From positions 186,001-250,000 of the forward strand of contig CAZAUJ010000001.1 of the NCBI GenBank assembly GCA_964488355.1: a DNA stretch of 64,000 bases. Reading direction: 5' to 3'. A program made the position numbers and the translations under genes. This DNA comes from Thermoanaerobaculum sp964488355 (lineage in GTDB: Bacteria; Acidobacteriota; Thermoanaerobaculia; Thermoanaerobaculales; Thermoanaerobaculaceae). The stretch's first letter is position 1, and every line of letters begins with the position of its first letter. Below are positions 51,089-59,951 of the stretch, in pieces. The notes under the pieces were generated by a model. It ran no database searches. It saw only the letters and a program-made list of their open reading frames with translations, and had not been told where the DNA came from.

Positions 51089-54000
51089 ATGAGTGAGGTA
51101 CCCACCGGTCCCCTTTTGGGACGCACCATTCTTCTTTGCGGCAATTTTGGCTTCAACAACTTAGGGGACGACACTATCCTGGACGTCCTGGTCAAGCATT
51201 TACGCCAGCAGGGCGCTGCGCCGGTGGTCCTGGCGGGGGATCCTGCTGCGGTGAGCCAGCGGTGGGGTGTGCAGGCGGTTTTTTGGCAGGATTGGCCGGC
51301 CATTTGGCAGGCTTTGGCTGCCTGCGACGCGGTGGTCGTAGGTGGTGGCGGGTTGTTCCAAGAGTATTGGGGTACCGACTTGGAAACTCTCTTTTCGCCC
51401 CGCCATCATTCCCTGACTTACTATTGCGGCATTGCCTTCGCTGCTCAGCTCCTGGGGGTACCCTACCTTTTCCACGGGATTGGGGCGGGGCCGTTGGCCA
51501 GCCCAACCGGCAAAGAGTTGGTTCGCTCGGCGCTGGCCGGGGCCGCCCGCATCAGCTTGCGGGATCCTGGCTCCCTCCAAAGCCTGCAAGCCGCTGGCAT
51601 TGCCGCCCAGCGAGCGGTCGTCAGCGCGGACCTGGCGGCCGTGGCTTTTGAATCCCCGTGGAGGAAGAAAAGACCCGAGAAGCCACACTTGGTTGTCAAC
51701 CTCCGTCCCTGGCCCTTGTGGCCCGCTTTTGAGGCCAGCCTGGATCGGTTGGCGGCGCACATTGCTGAGCTGGCGCGCCCCCAGCAAGCCCAGATCAGTC
51801 TGGTGGCCTTCACCCGTGGCCCGGATTCACACCACAGCGACGAGGTTCTGATGCAGGCTTTTCGCCTACGGCTTCACGACCAAGGCCTTCAGCAGGTGGA
51901 GCTCATCACGCCGGAAAAACTTGACGACGCTCAGAGGGTTTTTGCCCGAGCGCACGGCGCCTTGGTCATGCGTTACCACGCGGCCCTCTTTGCCGCCTTT
52001 GCGGGCATCCCTTTTGTCGCCGTGGCCTACGATCCCAAGGTGGACCACCTTCTTCAGCAACTGCAGCTGCAGGAGGCGGGTTTGCACCTTCCAGAGTTGG
52101 GCAGCCACCGTAGCCTACGGCTTCTGGAGGCGGCCCTTAGCGGTACGCTGCCTTCCATCCGCCCAGGCGTGCGGGAACAGCTGCGCAGGCATGCCCAAGC
52201 TGACCTGGAGCAGCTCATTGGCCAGCTATCCCGGATCCCGCCATCATATGCCCACCACCGCGTCCTCGGAGCCAAAGCACTGGCCCATCTTGCCGCCGAA
52301 GCGGCCGCCCCCGCTCAGGGTGGCGAGGCGCTGCGCCTGGTGGAGGCGGAGCGAGAAGCGTTGGCCCGCAAAGCGGCCCGTCTCCACGAACAGGTGGTGC
52401 GGCTGGAGAAAGAGCTAACAGCCACCCGCGCGGAGCACGAGCAACTGGTGGCCAGCTACGCTGCGCGCCAGCAGGAAGTTGAAAAGCTTTCCCAGGAGCT
52501 GGCAGCCACCCGCGCGGAGCACCAACAGCTGATCGCCGCCTATGGCGAGCGGCAGAACGAGGTGGAAAGGCTGGCAGGGGAGCTGCAAAATATTTGCGCC
52601 ACCAAGTGGTTCAAGCTCGCTAGCTTCTATTGGCGCCTCACCCAGCGTTTGAGGGGCCGAGGCCATAGAAACGAGACCGATACGGGCCAGAGTCTACCAA
52701 CGCCACCAGCTCAGCCGACGCCGCCTCCTTCTCCTGCGACCGACGCGGCACCAGACGCGTCGGTGGAGACACCCGTGCCTTCGCACACGAGAGGAGCTGG
52801 GAATTTTGACGTCCTGATGTTGCCCATCATCGAGTGGGATTTCCGCTTCCAGCGCCCCCAGCAGTTGGCACGCCACCTGGCCCGTCGCGGCCACCGCGTG
52901 TTTTACCTGGCGCACCGCACGGCCTCGAAGCTGGAGGTGAAAAAAAAGGAACCAGGAGTCTTTGAGGTGCGGCTTTCCGGCAAGCAGAAGAACGTGTACC
53001 AGGAAGGCCTGGACGGAGACACCTGCCGCAGCTACCTCCAAGCAGTGGAGCAGCTACGCCGCCACTGGCATATGGGAGCTGCCTGCGTGGTGGTGCAGCT
53101 GCCTTTTTGGTGGCCGTTGGCCCGCGCCCTTCGCCAAGGTTTCGGCTGGCCGGTCATGTACGACTGCATGGATTTTCACGCTGGCTTTTCCACCAACGAT
53201 GACGCCATGCTCCGGCAGGAAGAGGAGCTTTTGGCGGGTGCGGATTGCGTGGTGGTTTCTGCCCAGGCCCTCGAGGAGCAGGCGCGTTCACGTAACCGGC
53301 GAGTGGTGCGGGTGCCCAACGCCTGCGATTATGCCCACTTCGCCCAGGTGCCCTGGCGAGCGCCTAGCCAGACTCCGGTGGTGGGCTACTACGGCGCCAT
53401 TGCCGATTGGTTCGATTCGGACTTGGTGGCCGATTTGGCCCAGCTGCGGCCCCAGTGGGAGTTTCTCCTCGTCGGATCCACCTTTACCGCCGACACCCGC
53501 CGGCTGAAATGCTTGCCCAACATACGCCTGGTGGGCGAAAAACCTTACGGCGAGCTGCCGCGCTGGATCCAGGAGATGGACGTGCTTTTAATTCCCTTCA
53601 AGCGCAACCCCCTCACCCACGCCACCAATCCGGTGAAGTTTTACGAGATCATGGCGGCAGGCAAGCCGCTAATTTCGGTGCCCCTGCCCGAGTTGCTGCC
53701 CCATGAGGATTTGGTTTTTTTCGCCGAAACCCCTGAGAAGTTTGCCAGCAGCATCGAAAGGATCCTTTTGCAGGAAAAACCAGAAAAAGCGGAGGCGCGG
53801 CGGGCTTTTGCGCGGCAGCAAACCTGGGACGCACGCGCCCTCACCTTCGAACAGGCTGCTTCCGCCAGCTTCCCCCTGGCCAGCGTGATCGTGGTCACCC
53901 ACGGGAACCTACACCTTACGCGGCGCTGTCTGGAGTCGGTGTTACAGGGCACCGATTGGCCCAACCTTGAGCTTTGGGTGGTGGACAACGCGTCTTCCGA

Positions 54001-54637
54001 TGGCACGCCGGACTACCTAAGCCAGCTGGCCACAACTGATCCCCGCGTGCACGTTATCCTCAACCGGGAGAATTTGGGTTTTGCCGCGGCCAACAACCAG
54101 GCCCTGCGTCAAGCGCAAGGGGACTTCCTCGTGCTGCTGAACAACGATACGGTGGTACCCCCTACCTGGCTCTCGCGCCTGATTGCCCACCTGGTGGCCC
54201 ATCCAGAGTGGGGCTTGGTGGGACCGGTGACCAACTGGATTGGCAACGAGGCGCAAATCCCCGTGGGCTACCGTCGGCTGGAGGAAATGCCGCAATGGGC
54301 CGAAGAGCACATGGAACGAATGGACGGGCGCTGGTTGCCCATTCCCGTCCTGGCCATGTTCTGCGTGGCCATGCGACGGGAAGTCTTCCTCCAGGTGGGG
54401 GAGCTGGACGAGCGCTTCACCGTGGGCATGTTTGAAGACGACGACTACGCCTTGCGGGTGCGTCAGGCGGGCCTTGAAGTCGTGTGCGTGGAAGACGTCT
54501 TTGTCCACCATGAAGGTAAGGCCGCGTTTAAGAAACTCGCCCCCCAAGCGTATCAGGAGATTTTTGAAACGAACCGCCGCCGATTCGAGGAAAAATGGCA
54601 ACGACCCTGGATCCCTCATCGCTACCGGAGCGCTTGA
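51089..54637 (+). CDS. Trifunctional fusion: polysaccharide pyruvyl transferase, coiled coil, GT-B glycosyltransferase, GT2 glycosyltransferase
   Basis: A 1182-aa cytoplasmic protein. Residues about 10-330 are a CsaB/WcaK-type pyruvyl transferase (GNFGFNNLGDDTILDVL, VVGGGGLFQEYWG, GALVMRYHAALFAAFAGIPF). Residues about 415-510 are a coiled coil with a 28-residue duplication. Residues about 570-920 are a GT4-like domain (EWDFRFQRPQQLARHLARRG, GYYGAIADWFD, KFYEIMAAGKPLI). Residues about 930-1182 are a GT2 domain (SVIVVTHGNLHLTRRCLESV, VVDNASSDG, LLNNDTVVP). CsaB-type enzymes put pyruvate ketals on cell-wall sugars, which SLH domains bind. The gene directly follows an SLH-bearing protease and overlaps the next glycosyltransferase by 43 bp. 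Each domain looks intact. Confidence 0.85.
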   Translation: MSEVPTGPLLGRTILLCGNFGFNNLGDDTILDVLVKHLRQQGAAPVVLAGDPAAVSQRWGVQAVFWQDWPAIWQALAACDAVVVGGGGLFQEYWGTDLETLFSPRHHSLTYYCGIAFAAQLLGVPYLFHGIGAGPLASPTGKELVRSALAGAARISLRDPGSLQSLQAAGIAAQRAVVSADLAAVAFESPWRKKRPEKPHLVVNLRPWPLWPAFEASLDRLAAHIAELARPQQAQISLVAFTRGPDSHHSDEVLMQAFRLRLHDQGLQQVELITPEKLDDAQRVFARAHGALVMRYHAALFAAFAGIPFVAVAYDPKVDHLLQQLQLQEAGLHLPELGSHRSLRLLEAALSGTLPSIRPGVREQLRRHAQADLEQLIGQLSRIPPSYAHHRVLGAKALAHLAAEAAAPAQGGEALRLVEAEREALARKAARLHEQVVRLEKELTATRAEHEQLVASYAARQQEVEKLSQELAATRAEHQQLIAAYGERQNEVERLAGELQNICATKWFKLASFYWRLTQRLRGRGHRNETDTGQSLPTPPAQPTPPPSPATDAAPDASVETPVPSHTRGAGNFDVLMLPIIEWDFRFQRPQQLARHLARRGHRVFYLAHRTASKLEVKKKEPGVFEVRLSGKQKNVYQEGLDGDTCRSYLQAVEQLRRHWHMGAACVVVQLPFWWPLARALRQGFGWPVMYDCMDFHAGFSTNDDAMLRQEEELLAGADCVVVSAQALEEQARSRNRRVVRVPNACDYAHFAQVPWRAPSQTPVVGYYGAIADWFDSDLVADLAQLRPQWEFLLVGSTFTADTRRLKCLPNIRLVGEKPYGELPRWIQEMDVLLIPFKRNPLTHATNPVKFYEIMAAGKPLISVPLPELLPHEDLVFFAETPEKFASSIERILLQEKPEKAEARRAFARQQTWDARALTFEQAASASFPLASVIVVTHGNLHLTRRCLESVLQGTDWPNLELWVVDNASSDGTPDYLSQLATTDPRVHVILNRENLGFAAANNQALRQAQGDFLVLLNNDTVVPPTWLSRLIAHLVAHPEWGLVGPVTNWIGNEAQIPVGYRRLEEMPQWAEEHMERMDGRWLPIPVLAMFCVAMRREVFLQVGELDERFTVGMFEDDDYALRVRQAGLEVVCVEDVFVHHEGKAAFKKLAPQAYQEIFETNRRRFEEKWQRPWIPHRYRSA
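52412..52579 (+). repeat. 84-bp in-frame tandem duplication in the coiled coil
   Basis: 52412-52495 and 52496-52579 encode ELTATRAEHEQLVASYAARQ and ELAATRAEHQQLIAAYGERQ plus eight further residues each (28-residue units, residues 442-469 and 470-497). It is four heptads per unit, so the duplication lengthens the coil without breaking phase. Confidence 0.85.
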
Positions 54638-55755
54638 GCTTACAGACCCGCCAAGCACTCATAGACCAAATGAATTGGGTCAGTGAGCGAGCGCGCCAAA
54701 AGCGAGGTCTTTTGTATTTCCCGCCGTCCATTGGCTGGGGTATTGCCGCCTTTCAACGCCCGCACCACCTGGCCCGCGCCTTCGCCACCTTGGAGTGGGC
54801 CGTGGTTTTCGACGTGAATAACGCCGCCGATCCCGTCTTGGGTTTTTTGGAGGTGGAACCGGATATTTTCCTTTTCAAGGGGCCAGAGACTTTGCTCGCC
54901 CATCTTCCGGTAACGGTGGTGTGGGCTTTCGTTTATAACCTCCATCAACGGACTTCGGTCACGCCCTCTTCGCTTTTAATTTACGATATCATCGACAGCC
55001 TGGAGGTTTTCCCTTACCCCAAAGGGCGCCTGGAGCGCAACCACCTCTGGGGTTTGCGCTATGCGGACGCGGTCACGGTGGTCAGTCGCGGCCTGCTGGC
55101 AGAGGTGCAGGCGGCGCGGCCCGACGCCCTCTACCTGCCCAACGCCTGCGAGGCCTACCGCTTCGACCCCGGCGAGGTGGACACAAGCCTGCCGGAACGC
55201 TGGCAAATGTTTTTTTCACGCTTCCAACCACGGCTGGCCACGTACGTGGGCTCCCTAGCCCAATGGTTCGATTTCCCCTTGGTACGTACCCTGGCACAAG
55301 AGCTTCCTCACTGGGGGTTTTTTATCGCTGGACCGATACTGGAACGCTGTTGGCCTTGGGAGCAGCTTTGGCAGCAGCCCAACGTCCTTTACGCTGGGCC
55401 GCAACCTTACCCCTTCCTTCCCTTTCTGCTTTGCCGGGCCTCGGTGGGTCTCATCCCCTTCGTTCAGGGTCCCGTGCTCAGGGGGCTGTCTCCACTGAAA
55501 ATGTACGAGTTTTTGGCAGCAGGCAAGCCCCTTGTGGCCACGCCCTTTCCCGAAGCCGAGGGGGTGCCCGGGGTGATTACCGCGGCCGATGCCCAGAGCT
55601 TCGCTCACGCCTTGGAATCGGCACTGGGTTTGGGCCCCGAAGACCACCGCGCCATGCGCGCTTTTGCCGCGGAAAATACCTGGATGCACCGGGCGCAAGC
55701 TGTGCTGGATGCGCTGCCCCAATTGGAAGCTCATTCATCGGCGCCTTGGGTTTGA
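54595..55755 (+). CDS. Glycosyltransferase family 1/4 protein
   Basis: A 386-aa GT-B protein. Visible features: FPPSIGWGIAAFQRPHHLAR, close to the start of the GT4-like domain in the preceding fusion; YDIIDSLEVFPYPKG; YADAVTVVSRGLLAEV; LPNACEAYRFDP; and the donor-binding end LSPLKMYEFLAAGKPLVATP. No signal peptide or membrane helix. The ATG at 54595 lies inside the end of the fusion gene, 43 bp before its end, and has GAGGAAAA directly upstream, so translation is coupled. It probably adds the next sugar to the same glycan. Related to the fusion's middle domain, suggesting duplication. Confidence 0.82.
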   Translation: MATTLDPSSLPERLSLQTRQALIDQMNWVSERARQKRGLLYFPPSIGWGIAAFQRPHHLARAFATLEWAVVFDVNNAADPVLGFLEVEPDIFLFKGPETLLAHLPVTVVWAFVYNLHQRTSVTPSSLLIYDIIDSLEVFPYPKGRLERNHLWGLRYADAVTVVSRGLLAEVQAARPDALYLPNACEAYRFDPGEVDTSLPERWQMFFSRFQPRLATYVGSLAQWFDFPLVRTLAQELPHWGFFIAGPILERCWPWEQLWQQPNVLYAGPQPYPFLPFLLCRASVGLIPFVQGPVLRGLSPLKMYEFLAAGKPLVATPFPEAEGVPGVITAADAQSFAHALESALGLGPEDHRAMRAFAAENTWMHRAQAVLDALPQLEAHSSAPWV

Positions 55756-55761
55756 TATGGG

Positions 55762-57630
55762 ATGCGAGCCATGGCACCGAAGCGGTGGAAAAACCTTGCG
55801 CACACCCTGATCACCCTGGCTTTGGCCGTGGCTTTGCTCCTCAACCTTGGTACGCTTTTTTGGCGCTCGCTGCAGGCGCCGCTGAGTATCGACGAGGGCT
55901 ACAACCTGGAAGTCGTCGACAACCTGGCCAAGGGCGGGGGCTTCGCGTCCTATGGATCGCGCCGACTGGACTCCTTCTGGTCGGCAAGAAACCTTTTTCA
56001 AGCGGAAACCTTCAGCTTTGCCCCTTATGAAAACTGGCCTTTCGACCCGCGGGTGACCACTGGGCCGGCGGTGTTGGTGCCTTTGGCGGCTTTCTGGGCT
56101 TTGACACCGGGCCAGATCGCCCCCTTGCGGCTCGTTCTCTGGGTTTTGGCCTTGCTCCTTCTTTGGAGTCTCTGGTGCCTTTCCCCGGCCGGTGAGGCTC
56201 TGGCTTTCCTCTCAGCTGCTGCCGTCCTGGGGAGTCTTTGGTTTGGTTTCCATCCGGGTGCGGTGCTCGGCGAGGTGCCGGGCGCCACCTATTTCCTGCT
56301 GGGTCTGTGGGCCCATAGTCGAGGACTTTGGCTCGTTTCTGGCTTGCTTTTTGGTTTGGCCATACAAAGCAAGCTGCTCTATGCCTTGCCCGTGCTGGCC
56401 GCGCTGGCTTTTGTTGTGATTACAGAAAAGACAAACCTGAAGGCCAAGGTGGGCCGGCTACTGCTTTGGGGGCTGGGTCTGCTCCTGCCAACCTTGGCTT
56501 TCGAGCTGTTTCGTGCCGCAAGCCTCGGTTTCCATGGCTGGCTTGCCAGCTGGCGAGAGTTCTCCGCCTTTTCCCGCGAACAAACCGCTGCGGGCGTGGC
56601 GCGCAGGGCCATTTCCACAAAGCTCACATCCATAGGGGAAATTGGCCCGGGGTGGTTTTTGGTGCTGGCGGCCCTTTTTGCCTCCTTGACCTCAGCACTG
56701 CTCGGAAGAACCCTCCGAGATAGCGACGAGAACAGCAGCCGCAAGGGCGCGCTTGCTCTCGGCAGCGCTGGGTTAGTGACCTTCCTTTTTTGGTTCTTCT
56801 TTTCCGTGCAAACAAGTTATCGCCAGGCGGTGCCCGGCATCCTCCTGGGCTTTCCCGGACTTTTCCTGGCGAGCCGCTGGTGGCAGGGTCTTCAGGCCGC
56901 GGCCAGCCCAAAGCCCAAGGGCCGGGCCATCGCGGCATGGGTTTCGGCCTGGGCAACGGCTCTTTGCCTCCTGGCTGCCCTGGCCAGCTGGACGGTGCGC
57001 GCGGTGCGCTTCCGTGGTTGGGAAGAAGGCGGGTTTCGGGCACAGCTGCAGGTGGCGGAGGCGCTTCGACACGCCGGGGTGAGCGCCATTTCGCCGGTGG
57101 TGGCCTGGGTGGAGCCCTTTCCCCTGCTCACGGGGCTGCGGGTGGCCCCCTGCCCAGGGCCGGGGCAGGTGCTCGTGGTCACCTCCTGGGCCCGGGCAGT
57201 GGTTGGGCAACGGGCAGCCGAGCTCCGCTCCCTTTGCGCCACCATGCTGGCGGACACGCGCGAGGCCTTGGCTTGCTTGCCCGTCCCCAGCTTGCAAAAT
57301 TCCGGTACGGGGATGCTTCCCATCAGCCGGTGGGGACCCCGGGACACACCGGTGGGGCAGCTTCCCAACCCTCAGCGGAACGGCATGGGTGCCCTTTGGT
57401 TCCAGCTAGCAGAACCCGTACCCTCCCGGCCAAGGGTCCTCCTGGTGCTGGAGGGTCAACCGGTTGGAATGGCAAGCTGGTCAGCCGACGCTCGCTGGTT
57501 TTCTGCCCCGGTTCCGCCCGCCTTCGTGAGCCGTCCCGGGGAGCTCCTGGTGGATCTTTACCAGCCCTGCCTGTCACGAAGGCAGAGCGTGGGGCGGTTG
57601 CGCGTGGCGCCCGCTTCCGGGGGCAACTAA
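55762..57630 (+). CDS. GT-C (GT39-like) membrane glycosyltransferase
   Basis: A 622-aa protein with about eleven membrane helices and a C-terminal soluble part (about 415-622). The first loop has APLSIDEGYNLEVVDNLAKG, where the acidic pair DE sits at the usual catalytic position of GT39/ArnT-like enzymes; RVTTGPAVLVPL and SLWFGFHPGAVLGEVPGATY follow. It probably transfers a sugar from a polyprenyl carrier outside the inner membrane. The ATG at 55762 lies 6 bp after the stop of the previous gene; 55771 is the alternative. A broken second copy lies downstream (58099-59908), sharing most of these motifs. The substrate is unknown. Confidence 0.75.
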   Translation: MRAMAPKRWKNLAHTLITLALAVALLLNLGTLFWRSLQAPLSIDEGYNLEVVDNLAKGGGFASYGSRRLDSFWSARNLFQAETFSFAPYENWPFDPRVTTGPAVLVPLAAFWALTPGQIAPLRLVLWVLALLLLWSLWCLSPAGEALAFLSAAAVLGSLWFGFHPGAVLGEVPGATYFLLGLWAHSRGLWLVSGLLFGLAIQSKLLYALPVLAALAFVVITEKTNLKAKVGRLLLWGLGLLLPTLAFELFRAASLGFHGWLASWREFSAFSREQTAAGVARRAISTKLTSIGEIGPGWFLVLAALFASLTSALLGRTLRDSDENSSRKGALALGSAGLVTFLFWFFFSVQTSYRQAVPGILLGFPGLFLASRWWQGLQAAASPKPKGRAIAAWVSAWATALCLLAALASWTVRAVRFRGWEEGGFRAQLQVAEALRHAGVSAISPVVAWVEPFPLLTGLRVAPCPGPGQVLVVTSWARAVVGQRAAELRSLCATMLADTREALACLPVPSLQNSGTGMLPISRWGPRDTPVGQLPNPQRNGMGALWFQLAEPVPSRPRVLLVLEGQPVGMASWSADARWFSAPVPPAFVSRPGELLVDLYQPCLSRRQSVGRLRVAPASGGN

Positions 57631-58098
57631 TCTCTCCGTAGCTTTTGGCGTCGGCGCCCACGGGCTTTCTGCCCAGTTTTCCTGCTTGTCCTCGAATCCG
57701 GGAAAGCTTGCGGTGGCATGATCAAGGCTCCAAGTCTCACCGCCGCCCGCGGGCAAATAGGCCACCTACCCAGGCACGCGCCCAAGCCTTTCCCCAGGGC
57801 TCGCGCCCGAGAACCTCCCTGGGTGTTGGGCGTTCCTCGCGCAAAAGGGACCGCCGGAACGGCAGGGTCTGCCTTTTCAGAGCGGGTGTGCTCTCAGAAA
57901 CTATTCGGCTCCGCCACCCCAGCCCTGGTACCTTGAGGCGGTGCCACAATGCCTCCGCCATTGGCAATGGCTCCCCTTGGTTTTGTGCTGCGAAGGTGAC
58001 ACGTCCGGCCGAGGCAACCCTGATTCCGGGGCTGTGGGCGTGGCAGGTCTCAGGTTTGCCGCTGGCGTCCGGGTCACGTTGGCGAAAAAAGTGGAGTC
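57631..58098. other. Gap between the two GT-C copies; degraded sequence
   Basis: No credible gene. On the plus strand one frame stays open from about 57763 to a TGA at 58100-58102 that overlaps the next ATG (ATGA), ending in VRVTLAKKVES; its product resembles nothing I know, so it may be the tail of a decayed gene. A short GGGC/GCCC hairpin with TTTT at about 57660-57685 could be a weak terminator. Confidence 0.3.
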
Positions 58099-59908
58099 AT
58101 GACGTTGCAGCGCGTGCTCACGGTCGTTTTTTTTCTAATTTGGAGCCTTGCCGTCACGACCCTGGTCCTCAGGTCTTTGCAGGCGCCCTTGGGCGTTGAC
58201 CCGGGTTACAACCTTGAAGTGGTGGATAACCTGGCGCGGGGCAATGGCTACGCTTCCTATGGTGCGCAACGGCTCGATGCGTGGTGGTCAGCCAAGCGCC
58301 TTATCAAAACGCCATAGCTTCAATTTAGGCCCTTCGACCGCTGGCCCTTCGACCCCCAGGTAACTACCGGCCCGGCGCTGCTGGTGCCCATGAGCCTGGT
58401 TTGGCGTTGGAGCCGGGGCTCGGCTTTCCTGCTCCGCCTGAGCCTTTGGCTTTTTGCCTTGGCCTTTTTGTGGCTTTTTTGGTGGCTTTGCCCGGGAAAA
58501 AATTCCTTAGCCTTCTTTTCCGCCACGGCCCTACTAGCCAGCCTATGGTTCGGCTTCCAACCGGGCTCACTTATGGGGGAGGTGCCAGGTGCCACCTACT
58601 TTGTTGCGGCTTTGCAGTCCTGGCAAAAGCCTTTTTGGGCGGGGCTGCTCATGGGTTTGGCGGTAGGAAGCAAGGTGCTTTACCTCATCCCTATGGGCAC
58701 GGCGCTGGCCTTCCAGCTTTTTACTGAAGGGCAGCGCTGGGCAGGTCGGCTGCGGCGCCTTTTGATCTTCAGCTGCGGCTCTTCTCTGCCGGTGGGAGGG
58801 TTCGAGCTGTTCCGGCTGCTCAGTCTTGGCAGCCTCAGGGAGTGGCGCGCCAGCTGGGAAGAGTTTTTTGCTCTCACCGCCCAACAAACCACCACCGCAC
58901 CCTCTGACCACCTGCTCAGGCTTAAGCTCAGCTCCTTACGGGTGTGTGGCCCAGGACGCTATTTCCTGGCCGCCTTAGGGCTGGCTTTGCTCCTCATGCT
59001 TTTGCGCCGGTCAGATGGGACGCATAAAGAGCAAACGCCTTTTGCGATCAAGACTTTGACAGTAGCGGGCTGGACCACCTTTGCGTTTTGGCTGGTGGGC
59101 TCCATGCAACAGTACTACCGTCAAGCACTGCCTGCCTTCCTTTTGGGGGCACCGGGCCTTTTGCTCCTGAGCCGTTGGTGGGAGGAGGTGGGGTGGCCTT
59201 GTCCCCGGCACAAGCGCACCCTCCCGCCCGGCCGTGCTCGCCCTCGGGGTAGCTGTGTGCCTGTTGGCTAGCTTGTTCCAGTGGGCGCGGCGGGACCTGA
59301 CGCCTTACTGGCCGGGAGGCGGCCTCCGCGCTCAGCTACGCATAGCTGAGCTGGTCCGCCAGACGGGGGTGGAAGGCATTTCGCCTTTGGCCGGCCGTCG
59401 GGGCCCGTTTGGCGCGCTCACCGGTGTGCCCGTGGCCTCATGGCCCGATTCGGACCAGGTGCTTATCGTCACGCCCGGGGCTCGCCACGTAGAGCGAAAA
59501 CCAAAAGAGCACTACCTGTCCCTCTGCGCCACGGTCTTGGCCGACACCGAAGATGCGTTGGTGTGCCTGCCTGAGAACTTGCCTATGTCCGTGGTGGCCT
59601 TGCCCGTTACCCAGTGGGGACCGCAGCGCCTTCAGGTCGGTGAGGTCCCCAACCCCCAGCCCAACGGCGACGGGGCCCTTTGGTTTCGCCTGGATAAGCC
59701 CCAAAAGCCAAGGCCCAGACTGGTGCTGGTGTTGAACGGCCAGCCCGGAGGCCTGGCTATCTGGGGACTTGATGGGCAGTTCCTTTCCGGACCGGTGCCT
59801 CGGTCATGGGTTTCCCAACCTGGCCCCGTGAGCGTGGAGCTTTTCCATCTCTGTCTGAGCCACCGCCAGTTGGTGGGGTACCTTCAGGTAGAGCCCGGCG
59901 GTTTCTAA
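58099..59908 (+). pseudogene. Broken tandem paralog of the GT-C gene at 55762
   Basis: Aligned with the upstream gene: SLQAPLGVDPGYNLEVVDNL corresponds to SLQAPLSIDEGYNLEVVDNL, WPFDPQVTTGPALLVP to WPFDPRVTTGPAVLVP, and SLWFGFQPGSLMGEVPGATY to SLWFGFHPGAVLGEVPGATY. An in-frame TAG at 58315-58317 interrupts it, in a patch where another frame reads HSFNLGP like the SFAP of the intact copy, suggesting paired indels. A second frameshift near 59200-59235 moves the C-terminal part (from LALGVAVCLLASLFQWARRD) to another frame. The acidic pair DE of the active copy is DP here. Start ATG at 58099 follows GTGGAG. Likely nonfunctional, unless these are sequence errors. Confidence 0.85.
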
Positions 59909-59951
59909 TTCTTTTAGCGGCTTAAAAAAGGCGGGTTTGGTGCTGTTGGTT

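Noticed and set aside
58315..58317. TAG read as a recoded codon (for example pyrrolysine)
   Set aside because: The surrounding residues differ from the intact paralog, and a second frameshift lies downstream; gene decay is simpler.
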